Shown: positions 8,211 through 17,509, counted from the stretch's first letter. The stretch is 64,000 nucleotides of DNA from Dictyobacter aurantiacus (GCF_003967515.1 NZ_BIFQ01000002.1:930001-994000); one strand, 5' to 3'. Numbers and translations are program-made. Notes: a model not told the origin generated them from the letters alone.

Positions 8211-10934
8211 CTATGGTTTGTGCGCTAATGGTAGCGTGAACCAGAATGTTGACCCTGATGGTGGGGTGCTATCCACCCCGACCTGGCCGTGGTGTTGCAA
8301 GATGATGCCGCGGCAGATATAGAGCCCCAGTCCCATACCGGGTGAGCCATGATAGATAATCCGCCTGGGTATCTGGTAAAAGCGTTCCCAGATGCGAGTC
8401 TGCTCTTGCAGCGGCACGCCAGGTCCCTGGTCCTGCACCGCTATCTGTACCAGGTCCTCCGTGACACAGACGTGTATTCCAATCGGCGCATCTGCGGGAC
8501 TGTATTTACTGGCGTTATTGATATAGTTCAATAGAACCTGCTCGATCCGCTTTTCATCGGCGACAACAAAAAGCGGCCGTTCGCTGCTGGACGAGTGCAG
8601 AATGATGGGGTGTGCATCATCTTCAGCCGCCACTAAAGTTAGTATACGTTTGACAAGATCGATTAGATTAAAGAGCGCGGGATGCAGATCCAGGCACTGC
8701 CCCTGAATATAGGATGCATCCAGAATATCGTCGATGAGGCGATGCTCCAGCGTCACCTGCCGCTCACCACGCTCCAGCATATCAATAACCTGGCCCATCA
8801 GCAGTATGGCCTGCTCGTTATCTTTGATCGATACCGCCTCTTTGAGGCGCTTGATGCGGCGTCGCGTGATCTGGATGCTGGCCTTGATGGTCGCCAGTGG
8901 AGATCGCAATTCATGTCTGGCCAGGCTAATAAATTCATCTTGCTGCCGGCTCACCTCGTCCTCAGCCACGGCACGGGCCTCGGCCGCCGTTCGTTCGCGC
9001 ATGAGCCGCTCGCGCTCAATCAACAAAGCAATCAGCTTGCCGACCGCCTTTAACAGCGCCAGGGCCTCATGCAGAGGATACATCTCCTCGATGTTGCTCC
9101 CATCGATACAGATCAGGCCGGGATAGCCTCCACTGACATACAGCGGGGCGACCATAACTGTTTTGACGCTACAGGACGCCAGAATGGCGGTCAGGGCCGG
9201 AGACCGCTCAACCTCTAATGCCATAGCCTCACCCGCCTGTAAACCTGCCAGTTGCTCGGACTCGAAAAACGTAGCCAGGTGATAGTCGGAGAGGCGCTCG
9301 TACATATTCACGCGCTCAATCGCGCTCCTCCCACTGACCGCCTGCGGCTGGAAGCGTCCACTATGCGCGTCAATCGTCACGATGCAACCAAGCTGGCTCT
9401 CAAAGAGATCGCGAGTCAATGTCAACATCTCGATGGCTATTTCGCGGCTATCGCTATAACTCCTCTCGTCCCCGGCAAAATCACCTTGATCGGGAAAGCG
9501 GGCCAGGGACTCGGCCATGTGTAACAGGGTGAGCAATGCTTCGCGCTTGCGGCGCGCCTGCTGATAACGGAAAGAAACGTCGCGCAAGATCAGGACCGCG
9601 CCAAGGAGCTGGCCATCGGCGGCATAAATAGGTGAGCCACCAATATTGACGGTCAGATCATGCCCATCCAGAGTCGTCATATGTATATCTTCAGTACCCT
9701 CTTTTTCCAACACTTCACCATGAAAGACACGATAATGCGGCGTCTGTTCCGGAGATAAAGGCTGCCCATGCGCATCCCGCATGCGCAATATTGACAGGCG
9801 CTTCTCAAGAGGATAGCTAAAAAAATCAACATCCCGCGAAACCAGGTATATCAGTTCGCGGGCCGCCGAATTGATGCGTATAATTTCGCCCGCGGAGCCC
9901 ATGACGATAATGCCATCCGCGATTGCCTCAAAGGTGATATCGAGCTGCTGGCGTAGCTGCCACACCTGCTGTTCCGCCTCTTTACGCTCGGTAATATTGT
10001 TCGCTACCGCGTAGACCATGGTAAAGCCGGCCGCCTCGTCCTTCACGCAGTAACAGATATCATGCAACCAGTACATGCCACCAGATTTAGAGATAATGCG
10101 CCACTCCTGCTCATCAGCCAGGCCCGCATGCATGGCGGCGATGCGCGCGGCGGCCTTCGACAGATCATCGGGATGGCATAATTGAACGATATTCCATCCC
10201 ATGGCATCCAGCTCTTCCCCGCTGTATTCAAGCAGGTTCAACAAGGTATCTGAGACCCACTCGCGGCGCAACTGGCCATCGGGGGCGATCTGACACACAT
10301 AGGCATACTCGGCCAGGGAGCTGGAAAGATGTAGCACCCGCTGCTGGCGCTCCTGCATGTGGCGCTGCTCCAGCAAACGCCGCTCCAGCGTCTGTTCAAG
10401 GTCGCGCCGCAGTTGATGAGGAGCCGTCACATCGCGTACCACGGCCAGGATGCTGCTCAATCTCCCCTGCTCATCCTGCAACGGCTTACCACTGATCTGC
10501 AAATACATCTCCTGTCCATCCAGACCCTGTGCACGCATCGTGGGAGCAACCGAGCCCAGCAGAGTCTCACCCCGCAGCAAACGTGCCAGCGGCATACTAT
10601 CGGACGCAAAGAGTTCCCCCGACCCTCCATCCTCATCCTGACGACAAACATCCATCACCTCGGAGAAATGCCGTGGGAACGCCGGCAGGATGTGTGCGCA
10701 AAAAGACTGCGCCGCCATATTGTAGGACTCGATAGCACCCTGCAGGTCCAGTTGAAAAATAGCATCTGGAATCGCTTCCAGCACGGTTTCAAGCTCACTT
10801 ACCATGGTAGCCTGCTGCTCAACCAGGTTGTCGGCCACAAGATGCGCATCATCCGGTGGTGTCTCAAGCGGAAAATGTATATGCTTATCTGGTGGATCGA
10901 TGTGTGGAAAGGGTTGTGATGTAGTTTGCTCCAT
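8211..10934 (-). CDS. Multi-PAS/GAF sensor histidine kinase
   Basis: This 907-residue soluble protein has no membrane helix. In order it shows PAS 1 (from LETVLEAIPDAIFQLD, about 45-170, with a PAC-like end), a coil, PAS 2 (about 205-320) and PAS 3 (from LDITFEAIADGIIVM, about 330-455). A GAF-like domain (about 475-640) and a coiled coil follow. HisKA has SLARHELRSPLATIK with phospho-acceptor His674. The HATPase domain shows LLNYINNASKYSP, VQDQGPGVP and GMGLGLYICRGI. It therefore should autophosphorylate in response to one or more intracellular or redox/light signals that I cannot name. The adjacent lone receiver is the best candidate partner. ATG 10934 (MEQTTSQP) has GAGG 11 bases upstream. 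Confidence 0.94.
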   Translation of the reverse strand: MEQTTSQPFPHIDPPDKHIHFPLETPPDDAHLVADNLVEQQATMVSELETVLEAIPDAIFQLDLQGAIESYNMAAQSFCAHILPAFPRHFSEVMDVCRQDEDGGSGELFASDSMPLARLLRGETLLGSVAPTMRAQGLDGQEMYLQISGKPLQDEQGRLSSILAVVRDVTAPHQLRRDLEQTLERRLLEQRHMQERQQRVLHLSSSLAEYAYVCQIAPDGQLRREWVSDTLLNLLEYSGEELDAMGWNIVQLCHPDDLSKAAARIAAMHAGLADEQEWRIISKSGGMYWLHDICYCVKDEAAGFTMVYAVANNITERKEAEQQVWQLRQQLDITFEAIADGIIVMGSAGEIIRINSAARELIYLVSRDVDFFSYPLEKRLSILRMRDAHGQPLSPEQTPHYRVFHGEVLEKEGTEDIHMTTLDGHDLTVNIGGSPIYAADGQLLGAVLILRDVSFRYQQARRKREALLTLLHMAESLARFPDQGDFAGDERSYSDSREIAIEMLTLTRDLFESQLGCIVTIDAHSGRFQPQAVSGRSAIERVNMYERLSDYHLATFFESEQLAGLQAGEAMALEVERSPALTAILASCSVKTVMVAPLYVSGGYPGLICIDGSNIEEMYPLHEALALLKAVGKLIALLIERERLMRERTAAEARAVAEDEVSRQQDEFISLARHELRSPLATIKASIQITRRRIKRLKEAVSIKDNEQAILLMGQVIDMLERGERQVTLEHRLIDDILDASYIQGQCLDLHPALFNLIDLVKRILTLVAAEDDAHPIILHSSSSERPLFVVADEKRIEQVLLNYINNASKYSPADAPIGIHVCVTEDLVQIAVQDQGPGVPLQEQTRIWERFYQIPRRIIYHGSPGMGLGLYICRGIILQHHGQVGVDSTPPSGSTFWFTLPLAHKP

Positions 10935-11033
10935 GGCCCATATGCCTCGTCAGATATCTCATTGGAAAGGTATAGCAAGTATACCAGTTTGTGTCCAATC
11001 AGATAAGACGACGTCCACAAACAAAAAGGGTAA

Positions 11034-11200
11034 GTAGGGTGCCGGGCCCGCCCCGGCTTGGCTGCGAAGCGGCCCCGTCCCCAGGTGCGCACGTCGCACC
11101 AACGATCCCGTCTTCCTCTCACAGGTGCGCCAGTGGTGGAACGTGGTGGATCGGGTACGGGTCGCCTTTGGCGACAAGCCGGGGCGAGCCCGGCACCTAT
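11034..11200. repeat. Class B inverted-terminus element, copy 1
   Basis: The left end GTAGGGTGCCGGGCCCGCCC and the right end GGGGCGAGCCCGGCACCTAT are inverted copies. Subterminal GGCTTG/CAAGCC pairs and smaller hairpins lie inside (for example GTCGCCTTTGGCGAC). About 167 bp with no coding potential, it has the form of a MITE- or REPIN-like unit. It lies in the divergent gap between a kinase and the Tm-1-like operon. Confidence 0.75.
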
Positions 11201-11300
11201 GGTGGTGGGTTCATTGCTCATGTTTATACGTTATACTATGGGCATGATATTCCCGATACAAAGATGTGTTTGCTTGTAGCAAGATTAAAGGATGGGTATC

Positions 11301-12551
11301 ATGGCTACTGTTATACTTCTGGGAACGTTGGATACTAAAGGTGTGGAATATGATTACCTGCGCCAGCGTGTGCAGCAGCTGGGCTGTGAAGTTATTTTGA
11401 TCGATGCGGGCGTCAAGGGGTCACCCCAGGTGCAGCCCGATATCCCACATGAGCAGGTAGCGCAGGCGGCGGGGGTTGATGTGGCGCAGCTGGCGGCGCA
11501 GGGTGATCGGGGCGCGGCGGTGGCAGCGATGGCGCGTGGCGCGACGCAGATTGTGCTGGATCTGTTCAAGCAGGGTCGGGTGCATGGCATATTTGGTCTG
11601 GGTGGCTCCGGCGGCTCCGCTATCGTGTCACAGGTGATGCGCGCGCTGCCGATCGGCGTACCCAAGCTGGTCGTCTCAACGATGGCCGCCGGCGATACAC
11701 GTCCCTATGTGGGGTCGGCCGATATCACGATGATGTATTCGGTGGTGGATATCGCGGGCATCAATCGCATCTCGGAGCGCATCCTGACCAACGCGGCCGC
11801 CGGCATCAGTGGCATGGCCCATGCCTATGAGAGCTTTAAGGCAGCCAGTAGCGGCAAGCCGTTGATCGGTGCCACCATGTTCGGGGTCACCACGCCATGT
11901 GTGGATGAGGCACGCAAGTACCTGGAGGCACGCGGCTACGAAGTGCTGGTCTTTCACGCCACGGGTACCGGAGGCCAATCGATGGAGACACTGGTCAAAG
12001 ATGGCTTCCTGGCGGGCGTGCTGGATTGCACCACTACCGAGTTGGCCGATGAACTGGTCGGCGGCGTCCTGAGCGCCGGCCCACATCGTCTGGAGGCCGC
12101 CGGCGCCCAGGGTATACCCCAGGTTGTCTCCCTCGGCGCGCTGGACATGGTCAACTTTGGACCGATGGATAGCGTGCCCGAAAAGTTCAAGCAGCGCAAC
12201 CTCTACAAGCATAATGAAACCGTCACGCTGATGCGCACCACGGTTGAAGAGAATGCCGAACTGGGAGGCATCATAGCGCGCAAACTCAATCAAGCCAGCG
12301 GACCGGTCGTGGTCTTTATTCCCCTGCGCGGCGTCTCGCTGATCGACGTTGAGGGCGGCCCCTTCCATGATCCACAGGCGGACCAGGCACTGATCGAAAA
12401 CCTCACCACCAATCTCAAGCCGGAGATAGAGGTGCATAAGCTTGATATGGACATCAACGATCCGCGCTTTGCCCGCGCCATGGCCAGCCGCCTGGATGAA
12501 TATGTCCAGACCCGGCTCAAGCAGCCCGGACATGTGAGCAGCGCATCATGA
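11301..12551 (+). CDS. Tm-1-like ATP-binding domain protein (UPF0261)
   Basis: I place the start at ATG 11301, with AAAGGA eight bases upstream, giving 416 residues from MATVILLGTLDTKGVEYDYL. The N-terminal GTLDTKG motif, the glycine-rich FGLGGSGGSAIVS stretch, STMAAGDTRPYVG and the C-terminal FIPLRGVSLID are typical of UPF0261. This is the bacterial counterpart of the N-terminal, ATP-binding part of the tomato antiviral protein Tm-1. It is the first gene of a three-gene operon. Only 31 bases separate it from a TIM-barrel protein matching the other half of Tm-1. The bacterial function is unknown; adjacent barrel and cupin genes suggest metabolism of a small carboxylate. Confidence 0.93.
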   Translation: MATVILLGTLDTKGVEYDYLRQRVQQLGCEVILIDAGVKGSPQVQPDIPHEQVAQAAGVDVAQLAAQGDRGAAVAAMARGATQIVLDLFKQGRVHGIFGLGGSGGSAIVSQVMRALPIGVPKLVVSTMAAGDTRPYVGSADITMMYSVVDIAGINRISERILTNAAAGISGMAHAYESFKAASSGKPLIGATMFGVTTPCVDEARKYLEARGYEVLVFHATGTGGQSMETLVKDGFLAGVLDCTTTELADELVGGVLSAGPHRLEAAGAQGIPQVVSLGALDMVNFGPMDSVPEKFKQRNLYKHNETVTLMRTTVEENAELGGIIARKLNQASGPVVVFIPLRGVSLIDVEGGPFHDPQADQALIENLTTNLKPEIEVHKLDMDINDPRFARAMASRLDEYVQTRLKQPGHVSSAS

Positions 12552-12582
12552 TGGGCAGAGTGATAAAAGAAAGAGAAGAATT

Positions 12583-13410
12583 GTGCAGAGAGCAGAGGCA
12601 CTGAGGCGACTTCAACAGACAATCAAGCAGGGTGGCGTGATTGTGGGAGCAGGAGCTGGAACCGGGCTCTCCGCCAGGTGTGTGGAGGCGGGGGGAGTCG
12701 ATCTGATCATCATTTATAATTCGGGCCGCTACCGCATGGCCGGTCGCGGCTCTCTGGCGGGATTACTGCCCTACGGGGACGCCAATGCCATCGTGGTCGA
12801 GATGGCCAACGAGGTCTTGCCCATCGTCAAAAACACTCCCGTACTGGCTGGCGTCTGCGGCACCGATCCTTTTCGCATGATACCCTATTTCTTGCGCCAG
12901 CTGAAAGAGATGGGCTTCGCCGGCGTGCAGAACTTTCCCACCGTAGGGCTGTTTGATGGTACGTTCCGCCAGAATCTGGAAGAGACCGGTATGGGCTTTG
13001 GGCTGGAGGTCGATATGATCCATGCCGCGCACGAACTGGATCTGCTGACCGCCCCCTATGTCTTTAATCCCGATGAGGCACGCGCCATGGCCGAGGCGGG
13101 CGCCGATATCCTGGTGCCCCACATGGGACTGACCACCAAAGGCTCGATCGGCGCGCAGACCGCCGTTACGCTTGACGACGCAGTCACGCGCATCCAGGCT
13201 ATGCATGACGCGGCCAAGAAAGTCAATCCCGAGGTGCTGGTCCTCTGCCATGGAGGTCCCATCGCCGAACCGGAGGATGCCGCATATGTCCTTCAGCGTA
13301 CCAGCGGCGTTGCCGGCTTCTTCGGCGCATCCAGTATGGAGCGCCTCCCCACAGAGATAGCCATCACCGAGAACACCCGCCGCTTTAAAGCCATTCAGAG
13401 AGGAGAATAG
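12583..13410 (+). CDS. TIM-barrel protein, phosphoenolpyruvate hydrolase family
   Basis: GTG 12583 (MQRAEALRRL) follows AAGAGAAGAA and gives 275 residues. Signature stretches are GVIVGAGAGTGLSARCVEAG, IIYNSGRYRMAGRGSLAGLLPYGDAN and VLAGVCGTDPF near the front. GVQNFPTVGLFDG and LCHGGPIAEPEDA follow further along. They match the PEP-hydrolase-like/TIM-barrel signal transduction family, which forms the C-terminal part of plant Tm-1. The expected chemistry is retro-aldol or C-C hydrolysis of a 2-oxo acid, but the substrate is not established. It is translationally close to both neighbours (31 and 6 base gaps), so the three products probably act together. Confidence 0.92.
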   Translation: MQRAEALRRLQQTIKQGGVIVGAGAGTGLSARCVEAGGVDLIIIYNSGRYRMAGRGSLAGLLPYGDANAIVVEMANEVLPIVKNTPVLAGVCGTDPFRMIPYFLRQLKEMGFAGVQNFPTVGLFDGTFRQNLEETGMGFGLEVDMIHAAHELDLLTAPYVFNPDEARAMAEAGADILVPHMGLTTKGSIGAQTAVTLDDAVTRIQAMHDAAKKVNPEVLVLCHGGPIAEPEDAAYVLQRTSGVAGFFGASSMERLPTEIAITENTRRFKAIQRGE

Positions 13411-13416
13411 AACAGC

Positions 13417-13836
13417 ATGGAAAAGCCTATCGATCCCCACAGCGTCCCCACACAGACATTCGACTGGGGGATTATTAAATGGTTGGTCAAGCCTGAATAT
13501 ACTCTGGGCACAGGCCTGACCTTTGGTGAGGTCATCCTGCTGCCAGGCAAGGGCCACGCCCGCCATAATCATCCCGAGTCAGAGGAGATCCTGTATGTGC
13601 TCTCGGGCGAGGGAGAGCAGATGATAAACGATGAAGAGCCGTTCCCGATTAAGGCTGGTGACACCATCTATGTCTCCCTCGGCGTCTATCACTCCACCCT
13701 GAACACAGGCTGGGAGCCATTGCGCCTGATCGCCCTGTATAATCCAGCCGGAGCCGAACGAGTCCTGGAGACGGCGCCAGACTACAAAGAGGTGCCCGCA
13801 GGACAATTGCCAACCCTGCAAAGAAGCTCAACGTAG
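13417..13836 (+). CDS. Cupin-domain protein
   Basis: This 139-residue protein begins 6 bases after the barrel gene. The first cupin motif GHARHNHPESEEILYVLSGEG provides His, His and Glu metal ligands. The second (PIKAGDTIYVSLGVYHSTLNTG) provides the last His, so the metal site appears complete. It is a single-domain beta-barrel enzyme or binding protein, possibly an isomerase or dioxygenase for the substrate of the operon. The TAG stop at 13834-13836 is part of the inverted terminus CGTAGGTG of a class B repeat. The natural C terminus may therefore have been changed by insertion. Confidence 0.92.
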   Translation: MEKPIDPHSVPTQTFDWGIIKWLVKPEYTLGTGLTFGEVILLPGKGHARHNHPESEEILYVLSGEGEQMINDEEPFPIKAGDTIYVSLGVYHSTLNTGWEPLRLIALYNPAGAERVLETAPDYKEVPAGQLPTLQRSST

Positions 13837-13979
13837 GTGTCGGGCTTGCCCCGACTTTGGAGCGTCGCGCCCCCGTACCCGGGCGGTCATGTTTCCCAAA
13901 AAATGCCATTTCTCCAGAAACATAGTCGCCCGGGTACGGGGGCGCGACGCTCCAAACTGGGGCAAGCCCAGCACCTACG
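13832..13979. repeat. Class B inverted-terminus element, copy 2
   Basis: A 148-bp unit with long inverted ends: 13832-13891 (CGTAGGTGTCGGGCTTGCCC, GACTTTGGAGCGTCGCGCCC) pairs with 13924-13979 with few mismatches. About 35 bases of AT-richer loop lie inside. The left end overlaps the cupin stop codon. It could fold into one long hairpin of more than 50 bp. Confidence 0.85.
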
Positions 13980-14034
13980 GATCCTCTTTTATGTTGAAAT
14001 AAGATATCGTGTTCTTTTATGTTGAAAAACATGA

Positions 14035-15321
14035 TCATGAATAGCGAATAGAACGTTGAGAGAGACCGATCAGGGCCAGTATGATGCTCAGGATGCCGCC
14101 ACCGATAAAGGCCCAGGCCGCTCCGAAATGGTCACTGATGAAGCCGGCCTGCCATAGACCCAATGGGACCAGACCGTTAATACCCAGCAGATAAACGCTA
14201 TAGACGCGCCCGAGCTTTTCTTCAGCCACATGCGTCTGAAGCTGCATATCCCACATAATCTCGAACAAGCCTTCACCCAGGCCAACCAGTACGCCCGCCC
14301 CAAGGAAAATGAAAGCGGTCCACAGGGAAAACAGGGGTAACGCAAAGAGCAAAAAGGCCAGACCAACCAGGATCAAGCCGCTATAAGCGACGATACCGCG
14401 CCGACGAAAAGGAAACTGGCCAATCACCAGGGTAGAGAGCAGCGCTCCGAGGGCCATAGCCGAGCCGACACCCCCAAAGATCAGGATACCATTCAGGTGC
14501 AGCTGGCTTTCCTGCAACAATTTAGGAAGCGCCACCTGATCCAGTCCCGCCAGGCTAGCACCGGCCAGGCTCACCAGCACGATCGATAACCAGATCCAGG
14601 GGACGCTGCACACATAGCGTAGCCCATCAATGATTTCTGACCCGACATGCTGGAAAAGGGGCTTTTTGGGGGTCGGCGTATCGAGCGGGCGCTCTTTCTC
14701 CATCGGCTGACGCGGACGAGCAGGTCCCATGATGAGGGTGCAGATAGCCGAAAAAATAAATGTCAGGGCATCAAACAAAAAGGCACTGATGGGTCCAAAG
14801 GCTGCAAACAATGTAGCTCCCAGGCTGGGTCCGATCAACTGACTCCCCTGCTTGCTCAGGCCATTCATGGCATTCACGGAGGGCAAGAGCTCCTTAGATT
14901 CAACCAGCTGCGGCAAAAGCGAGCGATAGGCGGGACCAAAGAAGCCGCGCACCATGCCGAAAATCAGGGCAACCACGACAACGTGCCAGAGCAGCAGCAG
15001 ATGAAGCCAGGCCAGCACCGTGATCAGCACCACCAGCAATCCTCGACCGCAATCCGATAACAGAATCACGCGCTGCTTCGGCAGTCGATCAGCAGCCACC
15101 CCACCCAGCAACAAAAAGATGATGCGTGGCAGTTCCTCAATGATGCGCACCAGGGCCATCTGCTCCGCCGAACCGGTAATGATCAACACTTCCCAGGCCA
15201 GAGCGATCGCAAACGCATCATTGCCCATCGCGGAAATCGTCTGACCAAGCCAGAAAAACAAAAAGCGGCGCGACCTTAAGGCTTGAAAAATGTGGATACG
15301 CTTCCGTGTAGAGATATTCAT
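14035..15321 (-). CDS. MFS drug/siderophore-type exporter
   Basis: From ATG 15321 (MNISTRKRIHIFQAL) there are 428 residues; a GTG ten codons upstream is possible. About 11-12 hydrophobic helices are visible. Between TM2 and TM3 the motif GGVAADRLPKQRVIL is the MFS loop signature. The sequence FFWLGQTISAMGNDAFAIAL in TM1 is typical of the MFS_3/EntS-like branch (macrolide efflux or siderophore export). A hydrophilic loop between TM6 and TM7 (GPARPRQPMEKERPLDTPTP) is present. The substrate cannot be predicted. It stands alone, downstream of a kinase-like gene on the same strand. Confidence 0.92.
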   Translation of the reverse strand: MNISTRKRIHIFQALRSRRFLFFWLGQTISAMGNDAFAIALAWEVLIITGSAEQMALVRIIEELPRIIFLLLGGVAADRLPKQRVILLSDCGRGLLVVLITVLAWLHLLLLWHVVVVALIFGMVRGFFGPAYRSLLPQLVESKELLPSVNAMNGLSKQGSQLIGPSLGATLFAAFGPISAFLFDALTFIFSAICTLIMGPARPRQPMEKERPLDTPTPKKPLFQHVGSEIIDGLRYVCSVPWIWLSIVLVSLAGASLAGLDQVALPKLLQESQLHLNGILIFGGVGSAMALGALLSTLVIGQFPFRRRGIVAYSGLILVGLAFLLFALPLFSLWTAFIFLGAGVLVGLGEGLFEIMWDMQLQTHVAEEKLGRVYSVYLLGINGLVPLGLWQAGFISDHFGAAWAFIGGGILSIILALIGLSQRSIRYS

Positions 15322-15460
15322 AAACCGTCTTTCTATCGTAAAATTACGCACAAAAAGGGTTCAAATATCAAAAGAAGGTATTCGTCGTAGGTTCGTGTTT
15401 ATTGTTATATTATACGATGATTTATGTTTGAAAGGTATGGAGGGATTGGAGCATAAGGTA

Positions 15461-16111
15461 TTATGCGTCGCGATTGAAGAAGGTATCGTAGGAGAAGGTA
15501 TCGTGGATTTCGAGCATGAAATCGGCGTCGCGCTCCTGCTGGAGGATCCAGCGACGCTCGCCGAGCTCTACAAAGTGGCGGCGGGCATCAAAGACTTCGA
15601 TCGGCTTGCCACGCTCTTCCACATCGCGTACGCGCGCCCGGGCGCGTCGGATCTCCAGGTCGGCCACCACAAAAATCTTGACGATGGAGTGCGCGTAATC
15701 GCGAAAAAACTGTTCGCTGCGAATCGTATACAGTCCCTCGATGACCAGCTTTTGCTGTGGTCGCAGGTGCATCGGCTGATAGCCGACACGGCGGTTCGCT
15801 ACAAAGCTATACTGAGGAATCAATGTCTGCCCCTGCTGCAAGAGCTCTTTAATGTTACGTCCCAATGTGCGCATGTCGTAGGCTTCCGGACTCTCCCACT
15901 GGGGAGCGGCCCCATAGATCTCATCATGCTCAATCGTAATATCGGCCTCATCCACGAAATAGTGATCCATTGAAAGTACCGCGGCATCAAAGTACTGTGC
16001 CAGTTGTGTCGAAAAGGTGGTCTTACCTGAAGCGGCTGGCCCGGCAACCAGGTAGACCTGGGCGCGCGGCAGATCTTCTATGCGTGAAATCAGGGCAGGC
16101 ATGCGTAACAT
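15461..16111 (-). CDS. Uridine kinase-like P-loop protein
   Basis: This 216-residue protein has a Walker A motif in YLVAGPAASGKTTFSTQLA (about residues 22-35). A DHYF motif (SMDHYFVDEADI) resembles the DDFY region of uridine kinase/phosphoribulokinase folds. Other kinase features are ESPEAYD, YSFVANRR and VIEGLYTI, followed by a lid-like Arg-rich segment (LEIRRARARVRDVEER). A nucleoside or small-metabolite phosphotransferase is expected. The exact substrate and the uridine specificity are not established. AAAGGAG sits 6 bases before ATG 16111. It may be co-transcribed with the MFS gene, but 140 bases intervene. Confidence 0.88.
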   Translation of the reverse strand: MLRMPALISRIEDLPRAQVYLVAGPAASGKTTFSTQLAQYFDAAVLSMDHYFVDEADITIEHDEIYGAAPQWESPEAYDMRTLGRNIKELLQQGQTLIPQYSFVANRRVGYQPMHLRPQQKLVIEGLYTIRSEQFFRDYAHSIVKIFVVADLEIRRARARVRDVEERGKPIEVFDARRHFVELGERRWILQQERDADFMLEIHDTFSYDTFFNRDA

Positions 16112-16248
16112 TATAACTCCTTTAAAATCCTGTTTAACATATAGCTTTTATATGCATGAATCGCAGGGGCAAAACATATTAAGGCGATATTATGAATGTA
16201 AACTTCAGTTAACAATTGTACCCAACAATGATGGATTTGTCTATGCGT

Positions 16249-16340
16249 GTGGACGTGGGGAACGCCGGCGTCCCCATTCTCTTTTTTGAGGAGAGGCACA
16301 AGAGGTGCGCGGATGCGCACCTCTTGTGCCTCTCCTCAAA
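16249..16340. repeat. Class A-type hairpin with short flank
   Basis: Arms of 26 bp at 16285-16310 and 16315-16340 are perfect around loop GGAT with GCGC on each side. The left flank GTGGGGAACGCCGGCGTCCC is only a fragment of the module. It lies in the divergent gap just upstream of the lacI-type promoter. Confidence 0.8.
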
Positions 16341-16361
16341 TGATTCCGGAGGGGTTAAGTA

Positions 16362-16390
16362 TTGACTTGGCAGAAAAAATATGTTAATTA
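16362..16390 (+). promoter_or_regulatory. Sigma70-type promoter of the LacI regulator
   Basis: TTGACT (16362-16367), a 17-base spacer and TAATTA (16385-16390) lie 63 bases before the regulator start. Spacing and sequences fit a housekeeping promoter. Confidence 0.6.
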
Positions 16391-16404
16391 CAATTTAACA
16401 TTAC

Positions 16405-16418
16405 GTTTATCGATTAAC
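16405..16418. promoter_or_regulatory. Putative LacI-family operator (autoregulatory)
   Basis: GTTTATCGATTAAC is nearly palindromic with the central CG typical of LacI-family sites. It lies just downstream of the predicted transcription start and upstream of the regulator gene. Autoregulation is inferred. Confidence 0.45.
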
Positions 16419-16452
16419 TTGCGTTTGGCTTCTACAAGGATGAAGGAGCTCC

Positions 16453-17463
16453 ATGACAACTATTTATGATATTGCCCGGGCCGCAGGTGTAACGGCGACA
16501 ACCGTTTCCAATGTATTGTCGGGCAAAGGTTCGGTCAGTTCGGCCACGCGGGCAAGGGTGATGCAATGCGCGGAAGAACTGAAGTACAGTCCGAATCTGG
16601 TTGCGCGCAGCCTGATCAAAGGAAGAACAGGAGTACTGGGACTGGTATTCCCATCGATCGATAACCCTTTCTACGCGGAAATCACAGCGGCGATGGAGCG
16701 GCTGGCATACCAGGCTGGCTTCCGTATTTTTGTCTCGACGTTCTCTAATGGCGACCAGACCGGGCAGAAGATGCTTAAAGATCTGGCCTTACGACGTGTA
16801 GACGGCGTGATTATCTTCTCGGCCGCCATCTCCCTCGAAATTATTCAGTCACTATCCTTGCCGCATCTACCCATCATCTATTGTCTGGAAGAAGAGATGC
16901 AGCCCTGTCCATTTCCAACTCTTTTCTATGACTTCTTCCAGGGTGGCAAATTAGCTGGAGAGCACCTTCTATCATCAGGACATCGGCATATTGGTCTGCT
17001 GACCGACATTGGTGATCAAGGACAATACTGCCACATAGCTCGTGTCAAAGGATTGCAGGCGGCGCTGGCAGCTTACAATTTGACGCTTGATAGTCGCCTG
17101 ATCAAAAACGGACGATCCGATGTAGAGGCAGGCAAGAGCGCGGGCTATGAACTCCTGACACAGCCCGACCGTCCAAGCGCCGTCTTCGCCACCAACGACA
17201 TGATGGCTATCGGTCTGATGGCGGCCGCCTGGGAGCTGAATATTCAGATTCCGCGCGACCTGTCAGTCATTGGCTTTGACAGCATCTCTATTGGGCGCTA
17301 CACGACCCCACCACTCACCACTATCAAAATTGATATAGAGATGCTGGCGACGGAGGCAATCAACCTTTTGCTGCACCACATCGATCACCCCTCATCCTCG
17401 CAGTCGATCGTGTTACCCGCCACGCTCCTTGAAGGCGCCTCAACGGGTCCACATCTTCTATAA
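16453..17463 (+). CDS. LacI-family transcriptional regulator
   Basis: This 336-residue protein begins with a LacI helix-turn-helix and hinge (TIYDIARAAGVTATTVSNVL, then YSPNLVARSLIKGRTG). The periplasmic-binding-like effector domain follows (GLVFPSIDNPFYAEI, AVFATNDMMAIGLMAAA, SVIGFDSISIGRYTTPPLTT). It directly precedes, on the same strand, a sugar-binding lipoprotein and two permeases. It should repress them until a sugar or sugar derivative binds. Two candidate operators with the central CG of the family lie before its own gene and before the binding-protein gene. GGAG is correctly spaced before ATG 16453. Confidence 0.95.
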   Translation: MTTIYDIARAAGVTATTVSNVLSGKGSVSSATRARVMQCAEELKYSPNLVARSLIKGRTGVLGLVFPSIDNPFYAEITAAMERLAYQAGFRIFVSTFSNGDQTGQKMLKDLALRRVDGVIIFSAAISLEIIQSLSLPHLPIIYCLEEEMQPCPFPTLFYDFFQGGKLAGEHLLSSGHRHIGLLTDIGDQGQYCHIARVKGLQAALAAYNLTLDSRLIKNGRSDVEAGKSAGYELLTQPDRPSAVFATNDMMAIGLMAAAWELNIQIPRDLSVIGFDSISIGRYTTPPLTTIKIDIEMLATEAINLLLHHIDHPSSSQSIVLPATLLEGASTGPHLL

Positions 17464-17509
17464 ATGCCTTTTGAAATGACTTTTGTGAAAGGAGGAAACA
17501 TAGGCCAGG

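Noticed and set aside
11676..12533. Long antisense open frame over the UPF0261 gene
   Set aside because: Conserved UPF0261 motifs are on the other strand; the antisense frame is a GC-codon shadow.
12763..13572. Long antisense open frame over the TIM-barrel and cupin genes
   Set aside because: It spans the boundary of two recognised genes on the opposite strand and shows no domain.
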